Shown in pieces: positions 1 to 7,471 of a stretch of 34,449 nucleotides of DNA. A model generated the notes under the pieces. The model had not been told where the DNA came from. It ran no database searches and saw nothing but the letters and a program-made list of their open reading frames with translations. Source of the stretch: Micromonospora sp. MW-13 (GTDB lineage Bacteria > Actinomycetota > Actinomycetes > Mycobacteriales > Micromonosporaceae); contig NZ_QKKX01000055.1 of assembly GCF_003434305.1 (NCBI RefSeq), positions 1 to 34,449 on the forward strand. Direction: 5' to 3'. Numbering within the stretch: the stretch's first letter is position 1; every line of letters begins with the position of its first letter. The translations under genes and the position numbers were made by a program.

Positions 1-162
1 GCCGAGCTGAAGCTCAACGAGATCGGCCGGGTCCGGCTACGCACCACCGTGCCGCTGCTCGCCGACGAGTACCGCCGCAACCGCACCACCGGCGGCTTCG
101 TGATCATCGACGAGACCACCAACCGCACGGTGGGCGCCGGCATGATCGTCGAAACCGCCTGA
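1..162 (+). CDS. cysN: Sulfate adenylyltransferase subunit 1 (CysN), C-terminal end only
   Basis: Only the last 53 codons are inside the window; the start lies upstream. The frame reads from base 1 to a TGA at 160-162. The residues include EIGRVRLRTTVPLL, YRRNRTTGGFVIID and NRTVGAGMI, which match the C-terminal beta-barrel of the GTPase subunit of ATP sulfurylase (CysN). CysN hydrolyses GTP to drive formation of adenosine 5'-phosphosulfate with CysD, in cytoplasmic sulfate assimilation. The protein ends right after GAGMIVETA, so there is no fused APS kinase (CysC) domain as in CysNC proteins. cysD is expected just upstream but is not visible. The call rests on motif recognition of a short fragment; EF-Tu-like relatives are less likely because of the NR-TGGF-ID-TN pattern. 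Confidence 0.85.
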   Translation, partial: AELKLNEIGRVRLRTTVPLLADEYRRNRTTGGFVIIDETTNRTVGAGMIVETA

Positions 163-188
163 CCCACCCGCCTTCGACTGGGCCGCAG

Positions 189-240
189 ATTCACGGAAAG
201 AGTGGCTATCCCGGCCCGGATAGCCACTCTTTCCGTGAAT
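189..240. terminator. Perfect 23-bp inverted repeat, probable bidirectional terminator
   Basis: Bases 189-211 and 218-240 are exact reverse complements (23 of 23) around a six-base loop, CGGCCC. The element sits between convergent cysN (ends 162) and galK (ends 267). The arms are much richer in A/T than the surroundings and contain GGAAAGAGTGGC and its complement. Its place and shape fit a factor-independent bidirectional terminator. The length and distinct composition leave open a dispersed repeat family. Confidence 0.75.
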
Positions 241-266
241 TCGCGCGGAGGAAGGCGGGTGGGTGG

Positions 267-1451
267 TCAGGGGAGGCGGTGGGTGGCGGGGGCGGGGGCG
301 GCCAGGTGGAAGTTGGGGGCGCGGAATCCTCGGCCGGCGTACGCGGTCGTGACGGCGTCCGCCACCGCGTCGGAGCGGTCCGCGTCGACCAGGGCGAGGA
401 CGCAGCCGCCGAAGCCGCCGCCGGTCATCCGGGCCCCGTACGCCCCGCCGGCGAGGGCCGCCTCGACCGCCGTGTCGATCTCCGGCACGGTGATCTCGAA
501 GTCGTCCCGCATCGAGGCGTGCGAGGCGGTCAGCAGCGGCCCGATGTCCCGGATCCGGCCGGCGCGTAGCAGTTCGACGGTGTCGAGCACCCGCTGGTCC
601 TCGGTGACCACGTGCCGGACCCGGCGGCGGATCTCGTCGTCGTCGAGCCGGGCGAGGGCCTCGTCCAGCCCGGCGGCGGGGACGTCGCGCAGCGCGGCCA
701 CCCCGAGCAGCTCCGCCGCCTGCTCGCAGGAGGCGCGGCGGGAGGCGTACTCGCCGTCGGCGTGCCGGTGCGGGGCCCGGCTGTCGACCACCAGCACGGC
801 CAGGCCGGCGGCGGCCAGGTCGAACGGGACGTGCTCGACGGCCTCGGTGCGGCAGTCGAGGAACAGCGCGTGGCCGGCGCGGCAGCGGATCACCGCTGAC
901 TGGTCCATGATCCCGGTGGGCGCGCCGACGTAGCCGTTCTCGGCCCGCTGGGCGAGCCGGGGCCGCCGCTCGGCCGGCAGGTCCACCCCGCCGAGGTCGA
1001 CCAGCGCGGCCAGCACGGCGGCCTCCAGCGCGGCCGAGGAGGAGAGCCCGGAGCCGAGCGGCACGTCCGAGGCGATGGCCAGCCGGGCGCCGGGCACGTG
1101 GTGGCCGGCGTCGCGCAGCGCCCAGACCACCCCGGCCACGTACGCGCCCCAGCCGGTGACCCGGCCGGGCCCGGCGACCTCGTCGGTGCCGAACTCGACC
1201 GGGGAGTCGGACAGCTCCGACCCGACCGTCCACCGCCCGTCGTCCTGCGGGGCGGCGGCGACGACGGTACGCAGCGGCAGCGCGAACGGCAGCACGAACC
1301 CGTCGTTGTAGTCGGTGTGCTCGCCGATCAGGTTGACCCGGCCGGGAGCCGCCCAGCGGCCGGCGGGTGGCTCGCCGTACCGGTGCAGGAAGCCGGCGGT
1401 GGCGCGGTCGGCGACGTCGCCGGTGGGGCCGGGACGCGCGGGGTCGGTCAC
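267..1451 (-). CDS. galK: Galactokinase
   Basis: A 394-residue GHMP kinase that phosphorylates galactose to galactose-1-phosphate (Leloir pathway, cytoplasm). The galactokinase signature APGRVNLIGEHTDYNDG is at residues 35-51, the ATP-binding glycine/serine loop PLGSGLSSSAA at 131-141, and the third GHMP motif MTGGGFGGC near the C terminus. Length is normal for the family. The GTG start at 1449-1451 is chosen because it overlaps the galE stop by four bases (GTGA on the minus strand), which implies translational coupling. The frame is open further upstream but then only covers galE in the wrong frame. galT is not beside it in this window. Confidence 0.95.
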   Translation of the reverse strand: MTDPARPGPTGDVADRATAGFLHRYGEPPAGRWAAPGRVNLIGEHTDYNDGFVLPFALPLRTVVAAAPQDDGRWTVGSELSDSPVEFGTDEVAGPGRVTGWGAYVAGVVWALRDAGHHVPGARLAIASDVPLGSGLSSSAALEAAVLAALVDLGGVDLPAERRPRLAQRAENGYVGAPTGIMDQSAVIRCRAGHALFLDCRTEAVEHVPFDLAAAGLAVLVVDSRAPHRHADGEYASRRASCEQAAELLGVAALRDVPAAGLDEALARLDDDEIRRRVRHVVTEDQRVLDTVELLRAGRIRDIGPLLTASHASMRDDFEITVPEIDTAVEAALAGGAYGARMTGGGFGGCVLALVDADRSDAVADAVTTAYAGRGFRAPNFHLAAPAPATHRLP

Positions 1452-2431
1452 GGGCGCCCCGGGACGTGCCTGCGGTAGAAGGCCCAGGCGTCGCCGACCA
1501 TGTCGTGCAGGGTCGGCTTCTCGGGCACCCAGCCCAGTTCCTCGCGGGCCAGCGCGGAGGAGGCGACCAGCTCGGCCGGGTCGCCCTCGCGGCGCGGCGC
1601 CACCTCGACCGGCAGCGGCCGGCCGGTGACCTCGCGGACCACGTCGACGACCTGCCGGTTGGTGAACCCGGCGCCGTTGCCCAGGTTGTAGATCCGGTGC
1701 CGGCCGGGCGCGGCGGCGGCGAGCGCCAGCAGGTGGGCGCGGGCCAGGTCCTCGACGTGGATGTAGTCGCGCACGCAGGTGCCGTCGACCGTGGGGTAGT
1801 CGTCGCCGAAGAGTTGGAGCTTCTCCCGCCGGCCGGCGGCCACGTCCAGGGCGATCGGGATGAGGTGGGTCTCCGGGTCGTGCCGCTCGCCGATGGCGAG
1901 GTCGCCGTGCAGGTACGCCCCGGCGACGTTGAAGTAGCGCAGCGACACGGCGGCCAGGTCGTGCCCGATCGCCTCGGAGGTGAGCGCCATGTCGACGGCC
2001 AGCTTGGTGGCGCCGTACGTGTTGGTGGGGGCCTTGACGGCGGTCTCCGGGATGGGCAGCTCGACCGGGTTTCCGTAGACGGCGGCGGTGGAGGAGAAGA
2101 CCATCCGTGGCACGCCGGCGGCCCGGACCGCGTCGATCAGGGCGAGCGAGCCGACGGTGTTGGTGTGCCAGTACAGCTCCGGCCGGACCATCGATTCGCC
2201 GGCGGCGATCAGGGCGGCGAGGTGCAGCACCCCGTCGAAGCCCGCCCCCGGGGTGAGTACCCGGGCGGCGTCGTGGATCGGCGCGTCGACCCAGGTGGCC
2301 TCCGGGGCGAGCGCCTCGCGGTGCCCGGTGCGCAGGTCGTCGAGGACGACCACCTCGTGGCCGGCGTCGAGCAGCAGCCGGGTCACCACGCTGCCGATGT
2401 AGCCGGCGCCGCCGGTGACGAGCAGTTTCAC
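1448..2431 (-). CDS. galE: UDP-glucose 4-epimerase
   Basis: A 327-residue short-chain dehydrogenase-type epimerase interconverting UDP-galactose and UDP-glucose. The NAD-binding motif GGAGYIGS is at residues 7-14, the catalytic Ser/Thr stretch FSSTAAVYGNP begins near 112, and the YxxxK pair is Tyr139/Lys143 in YGATK. Length matches the actinobacterial GalE family. It starts with GTG at 2429-2431, preceded on the minus strand by AGGAGG (2439-2444) at seven bases spacing, a strong ribosome binding site. It is the first gene of a galE-galK operon. Other sugar nucleotide epimerases share the fold; the galK partner supports galE. Confidence 0.93.
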   Translation of the reverse strand: MKLLVTGGAGYIGSVVTRLLLDAGHEVVVLDDLRTGHREALAPEATWVDAPIHDAARVLTPGAGFDGVLHLAALIAAGESMVRPELYWHTNTVGSLALIDAVRAAGVPRMVFSSTAAVYGNPVELPIPETAVKAPTNTYGATKLAVDMALTSEAIGHDLAAVSLRYFNVAGAYLHGDLAIGERHDPETHLIPIALDVAAGRREKLQLFGDDYPTVDGTCVRDYIHVEDLARAHLLALAAAAPGRHRIYNLGNGAGFTNRQVVDVVREVTGRPLPVEVAPRREGDPAELVASSALAREELGWVPEKPTLHDMVGDAWAFYRRHVPGRP

Positions 2432-2702
2432 GTCGGGTCCTCCTGCCTGGCCGTGCCGAGCCGCGGCCGTTCGTGATCACCCTACGGTGGCCCGCCGCGG
2501 CGGCGCGGTGCCGACGAGCCGCCGGCCGGGTGAAAGCGGTCGCGTCGCCACCCGCCATCCCACCATGAACCCGCAACAACGAACAGTTCCGAACACACCG
2601 GCTCCGCCACCTCGACGGGGCGATCCGGGCGGCACCGCCCGGCTCTGCCCTTCGGGCGCTACCGCCCATGCCGGGCCCTTCGGGGCCTTACCATCTACAG
2701 GC
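2432..2702. promoter_or_regulatory. Divergent galE / corC-like intergenic region
   Basis: This 271-base gap must hold both promoters. On the minus strand, TAGGGT (2479-2484) is a possible -10 box about 40 bases upstream of galE. On the plus strand, TACCAT (2689-2694) lies eight bases before the ATG at 2703, giving an almost leaderless message. A perfect 8-bp inverted repeat with a two-base loop (CCGGGCGG at 2625-2632, CCGCCCGG at 2635-2642) is followed by two more small GC hairpins. No -35 box is convincing for either direction. Confidence 0.35.
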
Positions 2703-3722
2703 ATGCGGGAAGCGGGCGGTCCCGGGCCCCGACGACGATCGTCGGGGCGGGCCCGACGCGAGCCGGGGCCGCTGGCCCGGGCGGTCGCCCGGCTGGTGGT
2801 CCGGGCCGCCGACGGCGCCACCCGGCTGGTCACCGACCTGCTCGGGGCCAGCCCCGCGGCCGGCCGGGAACGGATCAGCGAGGCGGAGCTGCGCGACCTG
2901 GTCGCCGCCAACACCGTCCTCGACCCGGACGAGCGGCGGATCATCGACGAGGTGCTGGTGGCCGGCGCGAGCCTGGTCCGTGAGGTGATGATGCCCCGCA
3001 CCGAGGTGGTCTTCCTCTCCGTCGGGCTGAGCCTGGCCGAGGCGGAGCGGCTGGTCCGGGCCGAGACGCACACCCGGTACCCGGTGGTCGACGGCACCCA
3101 CGACGACGTGGTCGGCTTCGTCCACCTGCGCGACGTGCTGCTGCGTCCCGACCTCGACCCGGACACCGCCGTCGGCGAGCTGGCCCGGGAGGTCAAGCGG
3201 CTGCCCGGTAGCAAGCGGGTGTTGGCCGCGCTGACCGAGATGCGCCGCGAGGGCCACCACCTGGCGGTGGTGGTCGACGAGTACGGCGGCACCGCCGGCA
3301 TCGTCACGTGCGAGGACCTGATCGAGGAACTGGTCGGGGAGATCCACGACGAGCACGACGGCGCCGCCGAGCCGGCGCTGGCCGGGCTGCCCGCCGTGGT
3401 GGACGGCCGGCTCAACCTCGCCGACTTCGCCGAGCGCACCGGGGTACGGCTGCCCGCCGGCCCGTACGAGACGGTCGGCGGGTACGTGATGGCCGCGCTC
3501 GGCCGGCTGCCGATCGACGGCGACGAGGTGCTGGTGCCCCTGGCCCCCACCGACGGCCACCCCCCGGACGTCCCGCCCGGGGGGTGGCTGCTGCGGGTGC
3601 TCGCGCTGGAAGGGCGCCGGGTGGCCCGGCTCGCGGTCTCCGCGGTGCGCCTGCCCGAGCCGCGGCGCGAGGTCGCCGCCCCGGTGCCGGCGGCCGAGAG
3701 CCGACCCGCCGGGCCGTCATGA
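2703..3722 (+). CDS. CBS-domain CorC/HlyC-type protein (hemolysin family)
   Basis: A 339-residue cytoplasmic protein. After a basic N-terminal stretch it has the tandem CBS pair that starts at REVMMPRTEVVFLSVG (about residues 93-108). The second CBS repeat contains VVVDEYGGTAGIVTCEDLIEELVGEI, a hallmark of the CorC/HlyC/YtfL family. The CorC_HlyC FAD-like C-terminal domain follows. The transmembrane DUF21 (CNNM) domain of longer relatives is absent, so this is the short CorC/YbeX form; CorC proteins are linked to magnesium/cobalt efflux and, historically, to hemolysis. I chose ATG 2703; the frame is open to 2415, but the upstream residues are low-complexity and overlap the galE promoter zone. 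It has no Shine-Dalgarno and is probably near-leaderless. trpS follows 33 bases downstream. Confidence 0.85.
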   Translation: MREAGGPGPRRRSSGRARREPGPLARAVARLVVRAADGATRLVTDLLGASPAAGRERISEAELRDLVAANTVLDPDERRIIDEVLVAGASLVREVMMPRTEVVFLSVGLSLAEAERLVRAETHTRYPVVDGTHDDVVGFVHLRDVLLRPDLDPDTAVGELAREVKRLPGSKRVLAALTEMRREGHHLAVVVDEYGGTAGIVTCEDLIEELVGEIHDEHDGAAEPALAGLPAVVDGRLNLADFAERTGVRLPAGPYETVGGYVMAALGRLPIDGDEVLVPLAPTDGHPPDVPPGGWLLRVLALEGRRVARLAVSAVRLPEPRREVAAPVPAAESRPAGPS

Positions 3723-3748
3723 CGTACGGCGGGAGGTGCTGACAGAAT
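3719..3748 (+). promoter_or_regulatory. Possible trpS promoter giving a leaderless message
   Basis: ATGACG at 3719-3724 and CAGAAT at 3743-3748 are separated by 18 bases; the second box ends seven bases before the trpS ATG at 3756. This spacing would put transcription start at or beside the start codon. The box matches are only moderate (4/6 each), so this is a weak call. A GGGAGG at 3731-3736 is the alternative translation signal, but its 19-base spacing is too long. Confidence 0.3.
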
Positions 3749-3755
3749 TGCCGGC

Positions 3756-4781
3756 ATGTCCGACGTACCCGCCCGCCCACGCGTCTTCTCCGGCATCCAG
3801 CCGACGGCCGACTCGTTCCACCTCGGAAACTACCTCGGCGCGGTGCGGCACTGGGTGGCGTTGCAGGACACCCATGACGGGTTCTACTGCGTGGTCGACC
3901 TGCACGCCATCACCGCGGGGCACGACCCGGCGGTGCTGCGCCAGCGGTCCCGGGTGGCCGCCGCGCAGCTTCTGGCGGTCGGCCTGGACCCGGAGCGCAG
4001 CACCCTGTTCGTCCAGTCGCAGGTGCCCGAGCACCCGCAACTGGCCTGGGTGCTCGGCTGCATCACCGGCTTCGGCGAGGCCAGCCGGATGACCCAGTTC
4101 AAGGACAAGTCGCAGAAGCAGGGCGGCGACCGGTCCAGCGTCGGCCTGTTCACGTACCCGATCCTCCAGGCGGCCGACATCCTGCTCTACCAGGCCGACG
4201 CCGTCCCGGTCGGCGAGGACCAGCGCCAGCACCTGGAGCTCTCCCGCGACCTGGCCCAGCGATTCAACTCGCAGTTCGGCCGGACGTTCACCGTCCCCGC
4301 GCCGCACATCGTGAAGGACACCGCGAAGATCACCGACCTCCAGGACCCGACCGCGAAGATGTCGAAGTCGTCGTCCTCGCCGACCGGCATCGTGGACCTG
4401 CTGGAGGACCCGGCCCGCTCGGCCAAGAAGATCCGTTCGGCGGTCACCGACACCGGCCGGGAGATCGTCTTCGACACCGAGACCAAGCCGGGCGTCTCCA
4501 ACCTGCTCACCATCTACTCGGCGCTGGGCGGGCGGGGCATCGACGACCTGGTCGCCGCGTACGCCGGCAGGGGCTACGGCGACCTGAAGAAGGACCTGGC
4601 CGAGGTGGTCCGGGAGTTCGTCACGCCGATCCAGGAGCGCACCCGGGCGTACCTCGACGACCCGGCCCAGCTCGACAAGCTGCTCGCGGCCGGCGCTGAG
4701 AAGGCCCGCGTGGTGGCCTCGGCGACGCTGCGCGACGCGTACGAGCGGGTCGGTTTCCTCCCGCCGGTGCGCGTCGAGTAG
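3756..4781 (+). CDS. trpS: Tryptophan--tRNA ligase
   Basis: A 341-residue class Ic aminoacyl-tRNA synthetase that charges tRNA-Trp in the cytoplasm. The HIGH-type signature is HLGN at residues 22-25 in FSGIQPTADSFHLGNYLGA, and the second ATP site is KMSKS at 201-205. MTQFKDKSQ, ILQAADILLYQAD and VPVGEDQRQHLELSRD are TrpS family blocks. Length is normal. Start ATG 3756 keeps the conserved N terminus with four or five residues before the core. Downstream, the 2H phosphoesterase follows after 20 bases and may be cotranscribed. Some actinobacteria carry a second, indolmycin-resistant TrpS; I cannot tell which class this is without alignment. Confidence 0.97.
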   Translation: MSDVPARPRVFSGIQPTADSFHLGNYLGAVRHWVALQDTHDGFYCVVDLHAITAGHDPAVLRQRSRVAAAQLLAVGLDPERSTLFVQSQVPEHPQLAWVLGCITGFGEASRMTQFKDKSQKQGGDRSSVGLFTYPILQAADILLYQADAVPVGEDQRQHLELSRDLAQRFNSQFGRTFTVPAPHIVKDTAKITDLQDPTAKMSKSSSSPTGIVDLLEDPARSAKKIRSAVTDTGREIVFDTETKPGVSNLLTIYSALGGRGIDDLVAAYAGRGYGDLKKDLAEVVREFVTPIQERTRAYLDDPAQLDKLLAAGAEKARVVASATLRDAYERVGFLPPVRVE

Positions 4782-4801
4782 CCGGCCCGCGGGAGGTACG
4801 G

Positions 4802-5383
4802 GTGGACGGGTCGGTGGCCGGAGGGGTGGCGCGGAGCGTGGATCGCAGGGACGGGGCACCGGTGGCCGGTGACACCATCCAGATCGGGATCGCGGTGGAC
4901 ATCCCGGAGCCGTGGGGCGGGACACTCACCCGGCGGCGGGTCGAGGCCGGCGACCCCCAGGTGGTCCCGGCGCACGTGACGCTGCTCGGGCCCACCGAGA
5001 TCCCGCTGGCGGCGCTGCCGGCGGTCGAGCGGCACCTCGCCGCGGTGGCCGCCGCCCACCTGCCGTTCACCCTGCACCTGCGCGGCACCGGCACGTTCCG
5101 CCCGGTCACCCAGGTGGTCTTCGTGGCGGTGGCCGCCGGGATCAGCGAGTGCGAGTTGCTGGCCGCCGCGATCAGGGCCGCGCCCGAGCTGCACCGGGAG
5201 GCCCGCTTCCCGTACCACCCGCACGTCACGGTGGCGCAGGACGTCGCCCCGGAGGCGCTGGACAAGGCGTACGAGGACCTGGCCGACTTCTCGGCGATGT
5301 TCGAGGTGGACGCGTTCACCCTCTTCTCGCACAGCGGGCAGACCCGGTGGCAGCCGCGCCGGGACTTTCTCCTCGGCACCTGA
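4802..5383 (+). CDS. 2'-5' RNA ligase family protein (2H phosphoesterase)
   Basis: A 193-residue protein with the two HxT motifs that define 2H phosphoesterases: HVTL at residues 58-61 and HVTV at 141-144 (in YHPHVTVAQD). The family includes LigT/ThpR-type enzymes that act on 2',3'-cyclic or 2'-5' linked phosphodiesters of RNA; the true substrate is unknown. The start is GTG 4802, with GGGAGG (4791-4796) five bases upstream. The first 24 residues are poorly conserved in appearance; the core begins at TIQIGIAVDIPEPWG. It lies between trpS and the YihY-type gene on the same strand, so a short housekeeping operon is possible. Confidence 0.85.
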   Translation: MDGSVAGGVARSVDRRDGAPVAGDTIQIGIAVDIPEPWGGTLTRRRVEAGDPQVVPAHVTLLGPTEIPLAALPAVERHLAAVAAAHLPFTLHLRGTGTFRPVTQVVFVAVAAGISECELLAAAIRAAPELHREARFPYHPHVTVAQDVAPEALDKAYEDLADFSAMFEVDAFTLFSHSGQTRWQPRRDFLLGT

Positions 5384-5431
5384 ACCGGCGGGCCGTCGAC
5401 GTACCGGCGGTCGATCGGCGAGGATGACGGC

Positions 5432-6355
5432 GTGAACGTGATCGGGCGGATCGGGGCCGGCGTCGACCGGCGGGTCACCGCCGCGCGCCGCCGGTCACGG
5501 ACGTTCGACCACCTGTGGCGGGCCGGGATGCTGTACGGCGAGGTGCTCGCCGGGCGGCTGGCGGCGGCCATCGCGTACTACGGCTTCTTCGCGGTCTTCG
5601 CGCTCGCCCTGGTCGCGTACTCGGTCTTCGGGGCGATCCTGGAGGACAACGACGAGGTCAGCGCCGCCGCCGCCGGGTTCCTCCGGGAGAACCTGCCCTT
5701 CCTGGACCCGGAGCAGATCGCCCAGAGCAGCAACACCGTCGGCGTGGTCGGCCTGGTCATCCTGGCCTTCACCGGGATCGGCTGGGTGGAGGCGATCCGC
5801 TCGTCGCAGCGGCTGATGTACGGGCTCAACCAGCAGCCCGGCAACCTGGTGGTGCGCCGGCTGGTCGACCTGGGCGTGCTGCTGCTGGTGTTCGTGATGC
5901 TCGGCGTCTCGGTGGCCGCCGTGGACGCGCTGGAGTCGCTGCTGCGGTTCCTGCTGAGCAGCACCGGCTCGGTGGGGCTGACGGTGGTGAGCGCGGCGCT
6001 CAGCGTGCTGGTCAACGCGGTGCTGGCGACCGCGCTGCTGGTGGCGGTGCCCCGGCTGCGGATGAGCCGGCGCCGGCTGCGCCCGGTGGTGTTCGCGGTC
6101 GCGGTCGGCATCACGCTGCTGAACACGGTCGGGCGGTACTACGTGGTGCGCACCGAGCGGAACCCGGCGTACACGGTGGTGGCCGGTGCGGTCGGCGTAC
6201 TGCTCTACCTCTACCTGCTCAACCAGCTCGTCCTGTTCGGCGCGGCGCTCGCCGCGACCAGCCCGTACGGCCGGGTGGTGGACCTGGCCGAGGGGCCGGC
6301 ACCGGCCGACATCGACGTCGACACCGATCCGGGCGCGCCCGGGGGAGCGGGCTGA
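5432..6355 (+). CDS. YihY/BrkB family inner-membrane protein
   Basis: A 307-residue integral membrane protein. RAGMLYGEVLAGRLAAAIAYYGFFAVFALALVAYSVFG-type sequence starts near residue 31 (first helix), followed by helices around VGVVGLVILAFTGIGWVEAI, LGVLLLVFVMLGVSVAAV, LTVVSAALSVLVNAVLATALLVAV and a C-terminal VAGAVGVLLYLYLLNQLVLFGAALAA. This six-helix pattern, with an acidic hydrophilic loop between the first two helices, is typical of the YihY/UPF0761 (once called RNase BN or BrkB) family. Its molecular role is not settled. GTG 5432 is preceded by GAGG with eight bases spacing. A GntR regulator gene starts one base after its stop, suggesting cotranscription. The charged C-terminal tail is low complexity. 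Confidence 0.85.
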   Translation: MNVIGRIGAGVDRRVTAARRRSRTFDHLWRAGMLYGEVLAGRLAAAIAYYGFFAVFALALVAYSVFGAILEDNDEVSAAAAGFLRENLPFLDPEQIAQSSNTVGVVGLVILAFTGIGWVEAIRSSQRLMYGLNQQPGNLVVRRLVDLGVLLLVFVMLGVSVAAVDALESLLRFLLSSTGSVGLTVVSAALSVLVNAVLATALLVAVPRLRMSRRRLRPVVFAVAVGITLLNTVGRYYVVRTERNPAYTVVAGAVGVLLYLYLLNQLVLFGAALAATSPYGRVVDLAEGPAPADIDVDTDPGAPGGAG

Positions 6356-6356
6356 C

Positions 6357-6728
6357 ATGCGGATCACCGTGGACCCGGCGTCGCCGGTGCCGCCGTACGA
6401 GCAGGTGCGCGGCCGGCTCGCCGAGCAGATCGGCGACGGGCGGCTGCCGGTCGGCACCCGGCTGCCGACGGTCCGCCGGCTCGCCGAGGAACTGGGGCTG
6501 GCGGTGAACACGGTGGCCCGGGCGTACCGCGAACTGGAGGCCGCCGGGCTGCTGGAGACGCGGGGGCGGCACGGCACCTTCGTGGCGCCGGGCCGGGACG
6601 ACGCGGTGGACCGGTTGCAGCGGGTGGCGGCCGGGTACGCGGCCGAGGCCGCCCGGCTCGGGGTCGCGCCGGACGCCGCGCTGGCCCTGGTCCGGGCCGC
6701 CCTCGACGCGGCCCGGCGGGCTGAGTGA
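6357..6728 (+). CDS. GntR-family regulator, short YtrA-like type
   Basis: A 123-residue transcription factor. The winged helix spans roughly residues 10-78: VPPYEQVRGRLAEQI, then LPTVRRLAEELGLAVNTVARAYREL (recognition helix at about 45-60) and GLLETRGRHGTFV (wing). The remaining ~45 residues form a short helical tail, LQRVAAGYAAEAARLGV and VRAALDAARRA, as in the YtrA subfamily, which lacks a large ligand-binding domain. The gene begins one base after the YihY-type gene, so the two are probably translated from one message. YtrA regulators usually sit beside membrane transport genes, so the YihY protein is a candidate target or partner. Confidence 0.9.
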   Translation: MRITVDPASPVPPYEQVRGRLAEQIGDGRLPVGTRLPTVRRLAEELGLAVNTVARAYRELEAAGLLETRGRHGTFVAPGRDDAVDRLQRVAAGYAAEAARLGVAPDAALALVRAALDAARRAE

Positions 6729-6830
6729 GCCTCGGTCGGGCGGTGGACAAGCGCCGGACCGGCAGCCGAACAGCCGGCAATCCGGGCAAAAGCTGCCCAC
6801 TCGAACGTGAAGACCCCCCATGATGAGCGC

Positions 6831-7274
6831 GTGGGCGCTCTCGTGACGTTGGACCTGCCGGCGGACTCGCCGATGCTCGGCCTGCCGTGGATCATCACCT
6901 TCGGGCCGCTCGGCGACGCCGACGAGTGGGAGCCGGTGGTCTGCGGCCCGTACGAGCGACCGCACGCGCTGGCCCTCGCCGAGTCGGTGGTGGCCGAGGA
7001 GCAGTTCATGGCGGTGGTCGAGCCCCTGCTGCCGGCGCTGTCGCCGGACGAGATCCGCAGCGAGATCGCCGCCGCCCAGCTCGCCGCGCGGGACGAGGCG
7101 AACCGGATCGAGGCGGCCGACCTCTACGGCGACTTCGAGGACGTCGTCGACGACGAGCTGGAGGCGGCAGCCGAGGCGGACGACCGGACCGGGCCGCAGC
7201 CGGCGCCGGACGAGGCCGAGCTGCGGGCCGGCTTCGCCCGGATCGCCAAGCTGCTCACCGAGAAGGGCGGCTGA
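6831..7274 (+). CDS. Unrecognised acidic protein
   Basis: I do not recognise the family. With the GTG at 6831 the protein has 147 residues. The N-terminal third, LPADSPMLGLPWIITFGPLGDADEWEPVVCGPYERPHALALAE by parts, looks like a folded alpha/beta module. It is followed by helical segments rich in Ala and Glu (ESVVAEEQFMAVVEPLLP, DEIRSEIAAAQLAARDEANRIEAADLYGDFEDVVDDELEAAAEAD by parts). A final helix RAGFARIAKLLTEKGG closes it. There is no signal peptide or membrane segment. The start is uncertain: GTG 6807 (155 residues) and GTG 6843 are in frame. I prefer 6831 because CATGAT lies six bases before it, as in leaderless actinobacterial genes. No Shine-Dalgarno is seen for any of them. Confidence 0.65.
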   Translation: MGALVTLDLPADSPMLGLPWIITFGPLGDADEWEPVVCGPYERPHALALAESVVAEEQFMAVVEPLLPALSPDEIRSEIAAAQLAARDEANRIEAADLYGDFEDVVDDELEAAAEADDRTGPQPAPDEAELRAGFARIAKLLTEKGG

Positions 7275-7293
7275 CCGGTTCCCCGTACCGTCT

Positions 7294-7310
7294 GCCGGGA
7301 GGTGCCCGGC
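7294..7310 (+). terminator. Small hairpin after the acidic-protein gene
   Basis: GCCGGG (7294-7299) and CCCGGC (7305-7310) form a perfect 6-bp stem with a five-base loop, 20 bases after the stop of the upstream gene. No T tract follows. It may add to the larger hairpin at 7344-7387. Confidence 0.4.
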
Positions 7311-7343
7311 GGAGCGGTGCGCGTCGATCCCGTGGCCCAGATG

Positions 7344-7387
7344 GCCGCCGGCGCCCCGCGGAGCGGACTCCACGAGGCGCCGGCGGC
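7344..7387. terminator. 12-bp perfect stem between convergent genes
   Basis: GCCGCCGGCGCC at 7344-7355 is exactly complementary to GGCGCCGGCGGC at 7376-7387, with a 20-base loop. The element lies in the 197-base gap between the convergent acidic-protein gene and the alpha-glucosidase gene, so it can serve both as a terminator. A further 6-bp hairpin (7466-7481) contains the alpha-glucosidase stop codon in its loop. Confidence 0.5.
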
Positions 7388-7471
7388 ACCTCACCCCCCA
7401 CCACAAGGGGTCGACGACCCAGCCGCCCGTCGGCGCGGGGCACGACGGACGACCAGGGGCTCAACAGCGGG

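Noticed and set aside
2579..2594. CGAACAGTTCCGAAC as a LexA (SOS) box
   Set aside because: The actinobacterial LexA site needs CGAAC-N4-GTTCG; here the half-sites are in the wrong spacing and order.
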